A stretch of DNA of 64,000 nt, from the NCBI GenBank assembly GCA_965153355.1, contig OZ231127.1, forward strand, positions 18,662,001 through 18,726,000, in the 5' to 3' direction. The notes beneath the pieces are model-generated. The model searched no databases, was not told where the DNA came from, and saw nothing but the letters and a program-made list of their open reading frames with translations. This document shows positions 1-12,560 of the stretch, in pieces; position 1 is the stretch's first letter, and each line of letters begins with the position of its first letter. Source of the stretch: Flaccisagitta enflata. Taxonomy: Eukaryota > Chaetognatha > Sagittoidea > Aphragmophora. The translations under genes were made by a program, and so were the position numbers.

Positions 1-385
1 TATCTCATACACCAGACCTCAGATTCAATTCGAATTTTGCAGGGGTTCTTTATTTAGCACCCTTTACCTGTATACCAAATTTAAAGAAAATTCACATAGT
101 TTTACTATCCACTACCTATGAAAATCGCCTAAGTCCAGTAAAATATTACTACAAAAATAATAGGCAAAGGGTAGTGAAAGATTATGAATTTTTCTGAAAA
201 TTGGTACACAAGCTCCCATTGACATAAAGTTAACACTGGTAAAGTTTCGTGAACTTCTGAGGCCTGGTTCAGAAGATATGAGAGGGTTTTAAACAGAGGA
301 ACAGACAGACAGACAGACTACACAATCAGGTCCATCTTATAGCCGTGGGACAAAAAGCGCTGAAACATTCTGCACATAGTTCTCT
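1..385. other. Unassigned AT-rich sequence
   Basis: No convincing coding frame or RNA gene. A short (ACAG)n tract at about 301-318 leads into the AC microsatellite. Confidence 0.4.
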
Positions 386-1464
<1,079 letters not shown>

Positions 1465-1545
1465 GCAATTTGCTAGCAGAGCTGCTAGCAGTTATTTGAA
1501 ACTGCTCTGCTAGCAAAAAATTTTCAGCTGCTAGCAGTAAGTAGC
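1465..1545. repeat. Cluster of GCTAGC-palindrome repeats
   Basis: The word TGCTAGCAG or close variants occurs repeatedly within about 80 bp. A second cluster lies at 2727-2772. GCTAGC is self-complementary, so each unit is a small hairpin seed. No flanking target duplication is visible. Confidence 0.6.
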
Positions 1546-1997
1546 AGTAAAAATTCTAATATTTTGATACTTTTCTGTCCGCTTTCCGGTAAAAATCCAA
1601 GTCAAATATCTACAAAGATTTCGTTTGTTCTTTTTTTTTATCTAAATGATAAAAAAATCTTCAGAAAATGATAATTAATAATGAATATGTAAAGGCTGTT
1701 CAATGACAATTACCTTGAACTGATGGGATACAGCCAGAATCAAAGAGATATGCTAAATTGGAAATATCTATTAGACTCAAGAATACACAAAAATACCTAT
1801 TCAGCTTGACCAACAACAATTCTGGGAGAGGAGGAATGTGCATCTAGTGCAGCTTGGATGCTTATTGCAATGATTGCTGATAAAGTAACTCATACAATAT
1901 GCCATCTAAAAGTCATGACTTTCTACAATAATATTCATTGAAAACCAAGTGATTGCAGTGAAAGTTGGATAACATTACCACCAAAACTACCTAATAA
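1546..1997. other. Unassigned AT-rich sequence
   Basis: No coding frame or structured repeat recognised. Confidence 0.3.
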
Positions 1998-2140
1998 TAA
2001 GGCCGGATACATGGCCACCAGTTGCAGACGGGTGGGCAGGGGTGGAAATGCGCGTTTTCCCACTTTTCAACTCAAGCGTGACGGACCGACGGACGGACGG
2101 ACGGACAAAGCCTCTTATAGAGTTGCTTGTCGGCAACTAA
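1998..2140 (+). mobile_element. F1 hairpin-ended element, short copy
   Basis: Begins TAAGGCCGGATACATGGCC and has a GGGTGGGCAGGGG box. A (GACG)n block follows at about 2085-2105, and the copy ends in the hairpin GTTGC-TTGTCG-GCAAC followed by CTAA. The stem has T:A where most copies have C:G, a compensatory change. Confidence 0.85.
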
Positions 2141-3025
2141 AAAGACCTTAATCTGGACCTTTTACTAAGTTCTAACCTTTCTCAGAAAATACTACCACTG
2201 CAGATATTATCATGAGAAATCAAAAAGTAATGTGTCGTTTTGAAAGGGGTAACTAATTCCTGTCTATTTCTGACATATGCAGAACAAAAGAAAATGTCTG
2301 CTAAATATGGTGGCCTGATAAAGACCATATCCATCTGTTCAACTTTTCATGCTCCTCATATACTAATGATGGCAAGATACTGAAACTTTCTACTTCCTGA
2401 AACATCCATCTCCATATTCAATTCTTTTTTCGCATACACAGGACCCATTGTCTGTTGGTCAGTTGCTTGGTCTGTCAGTTTGTATCACTGTCGAATTGTT
2501 TTTTTATTTTATCTGCATTGTAATGACAGTAAACTGTCCTTGCCCAGCCACCCAAGTCAATGGTGCCATGTATCTGGTCTTGTTACAGGCCTTGTTGTTA
2601 CCTCATTTGATGCAATGTGTTAAAAGTCCAATACACTTTCTCTTCTTTGGTAATTATTTTATCATTTTTGGTTGGTAATAAGCCATAACAGTTAGTTTAT
2701 ATACACGTGTATTACTGCTCTTTACTGCTAGCAGTGCTAGCGGAAAAATATTTTTTCTGCTTTCTGCTAGCAGAAAAAAAATCCACTGCTTTTGCGAACA
2801 CTATGTATTTCCAAGCAGATTTTTTTAATTTTTGGTTTTAAGTGTACCTAATACATTGAACAACATGCCAATGGGGTTCACCATACTTGGCCTTTTTTTT
2901 GCCACCTAGGGTTTGTTCCTGGGAAGAGGTGGTTGTGGTAATGATAGTAGATTTTGTTCATTTTAGCTGCAAATTTGAGCCACTTCCCTTCCAAAATCTG
3001 ACTAAAAATCCATGAGATTATAAAA
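2141..3025. other. Unassigned sequence with small GCTAGC cluster
   Basis: The 76-codon open frame at 2448-2678 has no recognisable domain and atypical composition. A GCTAGC-type cluster occurs at 2727-2772. Otherwise nothing is recognised. Confidence 0.3.
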
Positions 3026-3634
3026 CTAACTATAACAAAAATAAAAACGGGACAAAATGTTTTTTAGTGTTTGATATTCATGAAATAGGAAAAACATAGG
3101 AAAATCCATGACCATTTGAAAGCTCTGCGAAAGATCTTCAAAATGAGACCATGCTGGTTGTCTTAGATTTATTCGTTTAGAAATGACTAAAGAATAAAGA
3201 ATAGATGGTCATGAGTGAAAAAGTAAAGTTGAAAAAATTGAACGTTATTGTTAGTTTATAAAAAAAGATTAAGAAAAAGACTATTTGAGTTTTTTCTCCA
3301 AAATGATTTTAAAGATTTTCAAATTCTCTTTCATTCTAGACCAATCCCAGGTCTGTATCTCAAACAGTTAAGAAGTTAGAGCTTGTCAAAGTAAACTACT
3401 TCTTTTCAAAACCTTTAAAATTCAATTGGATCGCAAAAATGAATATGGCAATATTTTCATTTATTCTTGTGCCATTTCTAAATGAATAAAGCTAGAATGA
3501 CCAGCAATGTCGCATTTGAAAGATCTTCCGCAGAGCTCTCAAACAGTCATGGATTTTCTATGGTTTAAGTTTTCAGTTCAGCAAAAATCAGCAAAATAAG
3601 TTGTCCCGTTTTTTTTTTTTTTTGCTATAGTTAG
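3026..3634. mobile_element. Foldback (TIR) element, 609 bp, noncoding
   Basis: The left end CTAACTATAACAAAAAT matches the reverse complement of the right end, GCTATAGTTAG preceded by poly-T. The inverted similarity continues for about 190 bp per arm, including the shared words ACGGGACAA, AAAATCCATGAC and GAGCTCTGCG. The centre is AT-rich. No obvious target site duplication. Confidence 0.75.
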
Positions 3635-3863
3635 AGCTCAAGAGCTAACCAATGGTGCAATCCGCATGTTTCTGTTATATTTTAGTAAAATTTGAGAGCG
3701 TTTCAAAGATGGAAGGGTAGAGGAACAAATAGATTCTTATTTTTTTGCTATTTTTGAAAGTACATGCGTAACTTCAAACATATGTCATTTCTAAACGGTT
3801 TGACGCACAGAGACGAGATTGCGCTCAGATTGTAGATTTTTTGACATAGATTAAAATGCTCAT

Positions 3864-4492
3864 AAATTTTGTTTACTTATCTCAATGGGAGTTGGGCTAT
3901 CTCTCGTTACAGGTGTCGCCAAACATATTTCCTAGGTAGTACCATAATAGGTAAGCTACATGGTGCTCTGCAGAAAACTTGTGATCCTTGAAACAATGCT
4001 CTACAGTATCTAAACAGCATCATCAAAAATTTTTAAGGAAATAAAAATTTTTAATTATTGAAAAAACCAAAAGCATTAGTGTTCCATTCGCGTATTGTGC
4101 TTATCAACCTTAAAGATATCTTCTACAAGAGATAGAGATAATTGTCTTAGATTAACCAGGTAACTCTATACATTTTAATACATGTTTGTTATGATTGAGA
4201 ATGTGAGTTTTTCTTAAATGATCAACAGTTATTACAGATGGATGTACAGTTTTGTTCAATTTTAAAACATTTAAAATTGACAAGTTTCACTCTGTCTGCG
4301 CTCCCCTTAACATGATACCAGCCAGTGGTCGATTTTCTAAGAATAACAAATTCTTCATTTGTACCACAGTCGCCAAAATGCATCACTGTCTCTTTTCAGC
4401 CGCACATTTCAACATGTCTTCCGCTTCTTTGGATTTTATTGTTATGTCATCTTCTTGATGATAACTTTCCAAATCAAATACTTACAAATATG
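3864..4492 (+). repeat. Direct repeat X-Y, first copy
   Basis: Segment X (3864-3936, starting TTTGTTTACTTATCTCAA) recurs at 4672-4741. Segment Y (3931-4492, starting CCTAGGTAGTAC) recurs at 11520-12082 with only scattered substitutions. Both Y copies retain a 68-codon open frame without an ATG. The changes between copies are mostly amino-acid-altering, so it is probably not coding. Confidence 0.85.
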
Positions 4493-4493
4493 A

Positions 4494-4494
4494 C

Positions 4495-4529
<35 letters not shown>

Positions 4530-4532
4530 TAT

Positions 4533-4581
<49 letters not shown>

Positions 4582-4626
4582 GAGACAGAGAGACAGAGAG
4601 AGACAGAGAGAATAATAGAAAGAAAG

Positions 4627-4672
<46 letters not shown>
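4494..4672. repeat. (GA)n followed by (CT)n, inverted microsatellite pair
   Basis: GA tract with GATA/GACA interruptions at 4494-4612, then CT tract at 4629-4671. The two are mutually complementary and could form a long hairpin. Confidence 0.95.
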
Positions 4673-4675
<3 letters not shown>

Positions 4676-4741
4676 TTTACTTATCTCAACGGGAAGTTGG
4701 GCAATCTCTCGTTAAAGGTGTCGCCGAACATATATCCTAGG
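4672..4741 (+). repeat. Segment X, second copy
   Basis: About 70 bp nearly identical to 3864-3936. It ends in CCTAGG, where the block 4742-11519 begins. Confidence 0.8.
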
Positions 4742-4835
4742 CTAATGTCACGCGAGAACCCGACTTACCACCACGTTAACACTGTTACTGCAATGTGTAT
4801 TGCATTGTGACAAGATTTTATGGTTTGATGACCTA

Positions 4836-5468
4836 ACACCCCTTCCATAATTAGGCAAACTGGGATGAAAAGGCGCTGTTTAAGGGTTGATAAATATGCG
4901 TATGATCAATTAAAACAATGTAAAACATAAACATCGGTAAATTTCATCAATATAATGCAAAGAATGACTCAAAAATGTAAACGGCTATCTCCTTATGAGC
5001 TCAATCATGCAAATTAGTGAAAGGTCACATAAAGGCCCTCTCTGGCTATGATCTCAATATGTCACCTTCTTTTCCTTGGCTTTTGTCAGATAACACGGCT
5101 TCCCCTGCCCCTCCTCCTGCACCACTGCCTCTCCTGCATCAACTAACCTCATTACATGATATATGGCGGTTTCTTTTTTGCATCCCATCTTATCAAAATG
5201 CTGGAACATTTTTATCAAAATGCTGGAACATTTTTATCAAAATGCTGGAACATTTTTATTTCCCGTAGAAATCGGCAATAATTTGACGCCGCACTTCCGG
5301 TAAAAGACCCTGCATCTCCCTTTATATGCAGGAAAGTCCCCTACATGGCTCGACTACGTCAAAGTACAATGTCTTAGCTATCTCTGTGTCAAATTTCATC
5401 ACTCTGAGTGCATTTTTACTATCCGTTTTGATCCTTTTTTCCAGTTTGCTTAATAATGGAAGGGGTGT
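4836..5468. mobile_element. TA-flanked MITE, 633 bp
   Basis: Left end ACACCCCTTCCATAATTAGG and right end the inverted CTTAATAATGGAAGGGGTGT, each flanked by TA (4834-4835, 5469-5470). A homologous copy in opposite orientation is at 40515-41098. A 24-bp unit containing AATGCTGGAACATTTTTATC is tandemly repeated three times at about 5194-5260. TA duplication and roughly 30-bp inverted ends fit a Tc1/mariner-type non-autonomous element; no transposase frame. Confidence 0.8.
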
Positions 5469-6295
5469 TACCTAACTACCTGGACTACCTTGCCAAACCA
5501 TTTTTTGTGACCACCCCTACCTCTAGGGGGCCCAAAAATAAGGTCAAAATGGCCACATTGGCATGTCCGGATTTTGTCCGGACAAGCAAATAACAAGCAA
5601 AACCTATAAAAGAATAGATAATCTGATCATTTCTCAGTTTTTAATCAGTTATCATCAATTTGATGTGATGTACAAAAAATTTCATCCTGCTGCGCAAATG
5701 CGATGTTGTTCAAACGTTGTATTATCATCAAACTTTGATCCTACTAATTTTTTCCCCATTTCACAGCAAAATCTGAGTACGCCTATTATCTTTTTTTAAA
5801 ACACTATTAATTTTAAAAATTAATTACTTTTCAGGTTTCTATCTTATAGAGGACTACTTGACGGACATATGCTCCAAATTTCATGCCACTGTGACTCTCC
5901 AAGGCCGCGTAATAACACTTTTCTTCAAGCGTGATTATTCCGCACACCCCCCCAGCTCTTCTGTCACGCTCATGTCACGCGTTAAGTCTGTCACTGACAC
6001 GCCATTTTGAAACTGCTGATGGAAATTTGAATGACATGATGAGAAAAAGCATGAAATTTTATATCTAAACTGAAAATTCCAGGTCTTAACTCCCGGGCAT
6101 TCAGCCATAATGAAATTTTCAATGTGATTGGTTGGTAAACTGTTGCAGAATAATCACGCTTCACGATGAATCTTCGTAGTTAATTCTTTGTTATGGGCGC
6201 ATGTATGAACTCCCAGCAAAATGGTAATCCAGAAAAATCATTAAATTGCTCATATCTTGGAAACCCTTAGAGAAAGACTTAAAGTTTTTTGCATG
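5469..6295. other. Unassigned sequence inside the CCTAGG-bounded block
   Basis: No convincing coding region. Contains a poly-C run near 5948 and AT-rich stretches. It lies outside the recognisable arms of the palindrome that begins near 6296. Confidence 0.3.
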
Positions 6296-6404
6296 GATCA
6301 ATACTAGCCCACTATAACAAGGCCAACACCTTTAAGTCGCGTGCGAGATGATGGTAACTGAATTGACCTGACTCCTTATTGTATCACTTTATTGACTTAA
6401 TCCA

Positions 6405-6860
6405 GACTTAAATCAGACTTAAACCAGACTTAAACCAGACTTAAACCAGACTTAAACCAGACTTAGACCAGACTTAAACCAGACTTAAACCAGACTTAAA
6501 CCAGACTTAAACTAGACTCAAACCAGACTCAAACCAGACTCAAACCAGACTCAAACCAGACTCAAACCAGACTCAAACCAGACTCAAACCAGACTCAAAC
6601 CAGACTCAAGCCAGACTCAAGCCAGACTCAAGCCAGACTCAAGCCAGACTCAAGCCAGACTCAAGCCAGACTCAAGCCAGACTCAAACTAGACTCAAACT
6701 AGACTCAAACTAGACTCAAACTAGACTCAAACCAGACTAGACTCAAACCAGACTTAAACCAGACTTAAACCAGACTTAAACCAGACTTAAACTAGATCTT
6801 AACCAAACTTAAACCAGACCTTAACCAAACTTAAATCAGATCTAAACCAGACTTAAAATG
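6405..6860 (+). repeat. 12-bp minisatellite (CCAGACTTAAA/CCAGACTCAAA)
   Basis: About 38 tandem copies of a 12-bp unit. Blocks of one variant (TTAAAC, TCAAAC, TCAAGC) follow each other, showing local homogenisation. A shorter second run lies at about 7210-7365. Confidence 0.93.
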
Positions 6861-6879
6861 ATGTAAAATGGAATGACTT

Positions 6880-7690
6880 ATAGTGACTCAGAATGACAAA
6901 GAATGACTTAAAATGACTAAAAATGACTTAAAGATTTAAAATGACTTAAAATGATGTAAAATGACAAAAAATGACAAAAACTGCAATCACAAAAAAAGTA
7001 TGACCTAAATTGACTTAGAATGACTTAGAATGACTTAGAATGGCTAAGATTGACTAAAAATGACTTAAAATGACTTGAAAAGACATAAAATGGCGAAAAA
7101 ATGCTAAACCTTACAGTCTCGGACTGACTTATAGTGACTCAGAATGACTTCTAGTGACTCAGAATGACTTCTAGTGACTCAGAATGACTAAGAATGACTT
7201 AACTCTTAAGCCAAACTTATACTAGACTAAAACCAGACTTAAACCAGACATGAACCAGACCAGAATCAGACATAAACCAGACTTAAACCTGACCTAAACC
7301 AGACTTAAACCAGACTTAAACCAGATTTGAACCAGACTTTAACCAGACTTAACCAGACTCAAACCAGACATAAAATGACTTAGAATTACTAAGAATGACT
7401 TGAAATGAATTGAGATGACTTGAAATAACTTTAAATGGTGTAAAATGACAAAAACTTCAAAAGTCAAAAAATGACTTTGAGTGACTAAGAATGACTTAGA
7501 ATGACTTAGGATGACTTAGAATGACTTTGAATAACTTAAAATGACTTAAAATGACATAAAACAACAAAAACTTCAAAAGTCAAAAAATGACTTAAAGTGA
7601 CTTAGAATGACTTGGAATGACTTAGAATGACTTAGAAGGACTTAGAATGACTTAGAATAACTTAAAATGGCCTGAAATGAGTTAAAATAA
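6880..7690 (+). repeat. 10-bp minisatellite (AATGACTTAG/AATGACTTAA)
   Basis: Degenerate 10-bp tandem array interrupted by the 12-bp array at about 7210-7365. The same unit occurs inside other F1 copies at about 20003-20210 and 31735-31790, so it is an internal part of F1. Confidence 0.88.
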
Positions 7691-9515
7691 CATAAAGCAA
7701 CAAAAAAAAGCTAACGAAAGCTAAGTGTGACCGACGGACCGACCGACAGACAGACGGACAGAGTGGGTCATAGAGTCGCGTGCACGCGACTAAAAACACG
7801 CTTTTTCATGGTGAGGCTCTCTACTCAAGGAATTTGGCTCAAAATCATGTATATAGATAGTCCATCACAAAAATTTGACCTTGGGGCTTCTCTAAAGTGT
7901 GCCCGCCACACCCCTCCTAATGCATTAGTGGTGGTGTTGTTTTTTTCACATTGTCATATTTTACTCAGCTTTGTAAGCTTATATCTCCTCAACAAATAAA
8001 GCTACTGACCTCAATTTGGGCTCATTTTAAAGAGCTTTACTTACTCTTTGAAATGAGCCCAAGTTGAGATTATCAGCTGTATTCATTTAGAAGCAGTTTT
8101 CTTCGGAAGTTGATGCATTTTTGGAGAAATATTGATTTTTGTCACAAGTTTGCAAGCTTTTATCTTCTAAATGAATTAAGCTACTGACCTCAACTTGGGC
8201 TCATTTTGGAGAGCTTTACTTACTCTTTAAAATGAGCGCAAGTTGAGGTCTGTAACTTTCTTTGTTAAGAAGCAGTTGTCTTACAAAGCTGATGTCTTCA
8301 TGAAGAAAATAGTGATTCTTGTCATTAAACTAAAATTCTAAAATTGGCTTTTTTTTTTCCTACCCCATTACAGTCAAGTGATGCACTGGCTCATTGGTGA
8401 TTGCCGTCTACTGTCAGGGTAGATTAATAGATAGATAATGGGGGTTTGAGACCCAAAGAGGGCCCCTTAGGAGCCCACATGGCCTCAAAAATGGTAAAAA
8501 TGCCCCCAATACTGAAAAAATTGTCTTTTTTCTGCTTTGAGGAATCCCAGTGGTACACTGACTTCTCAGTTATTTCCATCTAGTGTGGCAGGAGATGTAC
8601 AGATGGTTAATAGAGGGTTTGGACCCCTAGGGGCCCTTTAGGGCTCAGAAATGGCAAAAATGGCCTAGAGATTGAAAGATACTTAATTCTGGCCTTTGCG
8701 ACCTAAAATCTGGCCTCTTTCACCTCAAATCTGGCCGCTCAGGTCTCAAATCCAGCCTCTCAGGCCTAAAACCTGGCCATTCAGACCGCAAATTAGGCTT
8801 TCCAGGGCTCAAATTCAAATCCTCAGGCCTCAAACCTGGCCTCTCAGGCCTCAAATTAGCTATCTAAGCAGCGTCATGGTAAAATGCAGCAGAAAACAAA
8901 AAAAAACATACGATGATATTCTACCATTTTAGGGCCCCATGGGGTCCTTAAGGAGGCCCCAGGGGTCTTGATTTTCTGTAATAAACCTGTACATATCCCA
9001 CTACACATGATAGGAATGACTGATGAGTCACTACTACTACCAGGGTGCCTAAATGCAGAAAAATAAGTACTTTTTTAACCTTGGAAAAATTTTGGCTGTT
9101 TTTGAGCCCTGAAGGGCCTTCAAAGGCCCCTCAGGGGTTCTAACCCTCTGTTAACCATCTGTTTATCTCCTTCCACACTAGATGGAAATTACCAATGAGT
9201 CAGTATACCACTAGGATATCCCAAGGCATAGAAAATTTTTTTTTCAGTATTAGGGTCCTTTTTACCGTGATTGAGGCCATGTGGGCTCTTTGAAGGGCCC
9301 TCTGTGGGTCCCAAACCCGCATTATCCATCGGTTCTTCTACCCCCACAGTAAATGAGAGTTACCAATGAGCCAGTGTATCACCTGACTATAATGGAGTAA
9401 AAAAAACAAAATATAAAGTTTAATGACTACTTTTTTCTTCAAAAAGACATCAGCTTTTTAAGATAAGGGCTTCTCAACAAATGGAGTTACAGACCTCCAC
9501 TTGGGCTCATTTTAA

Positions 9516-10497
9516 CAAGGCTGAATACACGGCTACCCTAGTTGCATGTGGGTGGGCAGGAGCAGTGCTGGAGAAGGTCAACAGGGCATCTGGGCAGGAG
9601 CCACATGCTCAAAAAGCTCATATATGCCAAAAAAGTAAAATAGCAGCCCAAAGGCAGTAAGTGGTCAGCGGTACCCGTGCCCTGCTTGAGTAGTATGTGA
9701 TTTAGGTTGAGGGGGAGCAGGGCAGCGGCCCCGAAGGGGACGAAGTCCTGTAGAACACAGGGGGAATCTGTCCATCCATCCGTCTCAGCCTGCCTTCTGT
9801 CGAGGAAGCCCTGTTATTCAAACTCTCATTGAATAACATGGAGAAATGACAAAAGGCAGTATATGGACAAGGGTACCCCTGCTCTTCTTGAGAGGTTTGT
9901 AGGTTAAGTTGAGGGGAGAGCAGGCTAGGATCTGGGTCTCTGAGGCCAGAATCTGGGTCTCAGAGACCAATATCTTGGTCTCATAGGCCAGGGTTTGAGT
10001 CTCTGAGGCCAGGATTTAGGTCTCTGAGGCCAGGATTTAGGGCCTTGAGGCCAGATCCTGGGTCTTGGAGGCCAGAACCTGGGTCACAGAGATCAAGATC
10101 TAGATCTCTGTGGCTAGGATCAGGGTTTTAGAGGTCAGAATCTGGGTATTTGAAACCAGGATCTAGATCTTAGGGGCCAAAACGATAGAATATTGACCAT
10201 AATTCAGATTTCCTAGCCAGATTTTAGCCATTTTGCTTGGATTTGGGCCATTTTGCTTAGATTTGGGCCATTTTGCTTGGATTTGAGCCCCAAAGGAGAC
10301 GAAGCCCTGAGAATGGGGCGGGGGGGGGACGGACGGACGGACGTACGGACGGACGTACGGACGGACAGATTCCCCCTGTGTTCTACAGGATTTTGTCCCC
10401 TTCGGGGCCGCTGCCCAAAAAGGGACCGACTGACCGACCAACCGACTGACCAACCAACCGACATAGCGGGGTGTAGAGTCGCGTAGCACGCGACTAA
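9516..10497 (+). mobile_element. F1 element carrying F2-type module and 21-bp units
   Basis: Begins CAAGGCTGAATACACGGC and ends in the hairpin GTCGCGT-AGC-ACGCGAC plus CTAA. Inside are F2 signatures (GGGGACGAAGTCCTGTAGAA near 9737; GCCCCTTCGG-type end near 10390), (GACG)n near 10330, and a 21-bp CTGAGGCCAGGATTTAGGTCT-like array at 9930-10160. It is inserted into the AATT-rich TTGGGCTCATTTTAA word of the palindrome's right arm. Confidence 0.83.
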
Positions 10498-10970
10498 AAA
10501 GTAATAAAAGCTCTTCAAAATGAGCTTAAGTTGAGGTCAGTAGCTTTATTTGTTTGGGAGATAAAAGCTTGCAAAGTTGTGACAGAAATCAATATTTTCT
10601 CCAAATAGGCATCAACTTTGGAAGAAAACTGCTTCTAAATGAATACAGCTGATGATCTCAACTTGAGCTCATTTTAAAGAGTTAGTAAAGCTCTTTAAAA
10701 TGAGCCCAAATTGAGGTCACTAGCTTTATTCGTTTAGGAGATATAAGTTTACAAAGATGAGTAATATATGACGATGTCAGAAAAACAACACCACCACTTC
10801 AGCATTAGGAGGGGTGTGGCGGGCACATTTTAGAGAAGCCCCAAGGTCAAATTTTTGTGATGGACCATCTATATACATGATTTTGAGCCAGATTCCTTGG
10901 ATAAAGAGCCTCACCATGAAAAAGCGTGTTTTTATAGTGGGCTAATCAATACTGTACTGAAACGATTACG

Positions 10971-11519
10971 AACGGAGCTCTTGGTGCATCTCGGACACAT
11001 CTAACCAACCCAACCAGTCCAACCAGCCTACCACCTAAAAATTTAAAAAACGGCATAACTTCTAAAATATTTGTCCGATTTGGCTGAAATTTTGCACAGT
11101 GGTTCTGTCAGAGATTGTCCACTTAAATTGATTGTTGTAGGAAGATTCAGTGAATTTTTGCTAACAGGCCCAACCAGCCAAAAACAGCTGCTTATGAAGA
11201 ATTTTTGAAAAAATTGAAATCTCAATTTTTTTTCAGCAAAATCAGGTCTGATTGAATTCTTGAACTGTGATTTAGTAAATTATTCACATTTTTGGGGTTT
11301 TGCTGACTATAACAGCTCAATTTTTGCTTATTTTTGATCATTATTTGTTGCATTTCAGCCTAATTTACATGAAAATCGAGCATCAGTAACAAAATTCAGT
11401 TTTTGAACCATGTTCATATTGACAAAAGCTGTCTGATTATGGATGTTTTTGTCAACTTTTCTCAATTTTGAAATTGTCCTATTTTGCCATATCGCAAAAA
11501 AAAGATCATAGAAACAGCC
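10971..11519. other. Unassigned sequence, right end of the CCTAGG-bounded block
   Basis: Contains a short AACCAACC-rich repeat near 11000-11035. No coding region recognised. Confidence 0.3.
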
Positions 11520-12082
11520 CCTAGGTAGTACAATAATAGCTAAGCTACATGGTGCACTGCAGAAAACTTGTGATCCTTGAAACAATGCTCTACAGTATCT
11601 AAACAGCATCATCAAAATTTTTTAAGGAAATAAAAATTTTTGATTATTGAAAAAAACCAAAAGCATTAGTTTTCCATTCATGTATTTTGCTTATCAAACT
11701 TAAAGATATCTTCTACAAAATATAGAGATAATTGTCTTCGATTAACCAGGTAACTCTATACGTTTTAGTACATGTTTGTTATGATTGAGAATGTGAGTTT
11801 TTCTGAAATGATCAACAGTTATTACAGATGGATGTACAGTTTTGTTCAATTTTAAAACATTTAAGATTGACAAATTTCACTCTGTCTGCGCTCCCCTTAA
11901 CGTGACACCAGCCAGTAGTCAATTTTCTAAGAATAACAAGTTCTTCATTTGTACCACAGTCGCCAAAATGCATCACTGTCTCTTTTCAGCCGCACGTTTC
12001 AACATGTCTTCCGCTTCTTTGAATTTTATTGTTATGTCATCTTCTTGATGATAACTTTCCAATCTAAATAGTTAAAAATATG
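11520..12082 (+). repeat. Direct repeat Y, second copy
   Basis: Starts at CCTAGGTAGTAC and is collinear with 3931-4492. See that entry for the shared 68-codon frame. Confidence 0.85.
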
Positions 12083-12560
12083 ATAATAGCCTGCCTGCTT
12101 GTGCTACTGTCTAGAACATGTGTTTGTCGGCAAGCATCATGGGACATATCTCTGCATGCTTAGAAAAAGAAATTTATATGAAAATTGGTGAGATTCTGAA
12201 TCTACATCGAATTTCCGAGCTAATGCCACCAACCACGTTCTTCCATCTCAATTCGTTTTGAAATTACAAGTAAAACAAGATTGCTACTCCAAATGCAAAA
12301 TGGCAGAAAAACTAAATTTCATTTCCTTTCAGTAACGGCACTTGGTAAAACCTCATTTCTCAGCCATTCTGGGATTTTGTTTGCTGGTTAAGTGATGCCA
12401 ACAGGTAGTCATGTCCTGTCTTCACTCCCTCTAAACCCTGTCTCCTGTTAGATACTTTTATGGATACAGCTGTAGAGAAGGGAGCACACACGATGGAGCA
12501 TGGGCTGAAAAAAAATTGTTCTCAAGTTGCGAGGGGAAATCATGTCATTCCACTTCAAAA
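12083..12560. other. Unassigned sequence
   Basis: No coding frame, RNA gene or repeat boundary recognised. Confidence 0.3.

Larger units (their letters stand above)
6318..7793 (+). mobile_element. F1 element, long copy with two satellite arrays
   Basis: Starts CAAGGCCAACACC with subterminal AAGTCGCGTGCGAGA. It ends with a (GACC/GACA)n block, the perfect palindrome GTCGCGTGCACGCGAC and CTAA. The interior is satellite: a 12-bp AACCAGACTTAA/CAGACTCAAACC array (about 6405-6860), then a 10-bp AATGACTTAG-type array (about 6880-7690). The right palindrome arm preserves the empty site at 10927-10940. Confidence 0.88.
6296..10970. repeat. Large degenerate palindrome, about 4.7 kb
   Basis: The left arm (6296-6317, then 7794-8690) is the reverse complement of the right arm (9060-9515, then 10498-10970). 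Paired words include AGCCCACTATA, TTTTTCATGGTGAGGCTC, GGGGCTTCTCTAAA and TTGGGCTCATTTT. One F1 element interrupts each arm (6318-7793, 9516-10497). The centre (8690-9050) holds 21-bp GGCC-type units. Noncoding throughout. Confidence 0.8.

Noticed and set aside
4252-4458. 68-codon frame duplicated at 11842-12048
   Set aside because: It starts without ATG and the differences between the two copies are mostly amino-acid-changing, so open frame by chance in a repeated segment is likelier.
6405-6860. Regular 12-bp array considered as a CRISPR array
   Set aside because: It is a direct tandem minisatellite with no spacers, in a eukaryotic genome.
10163-10518. Overlapping frames of about 100 codons over the F1 end
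   Set aside because: They cross (GACG)n and the terminal hairpin shared by all noncoding F1 copies.
3864-12082. Y direct repeats considered as LTRs of a retrotransposon
   Set aside because: No TG..CA ends, primer-binding site, polypurine tract or polymerase frame; the X-Y arrangement fits a split tandem duplication better.
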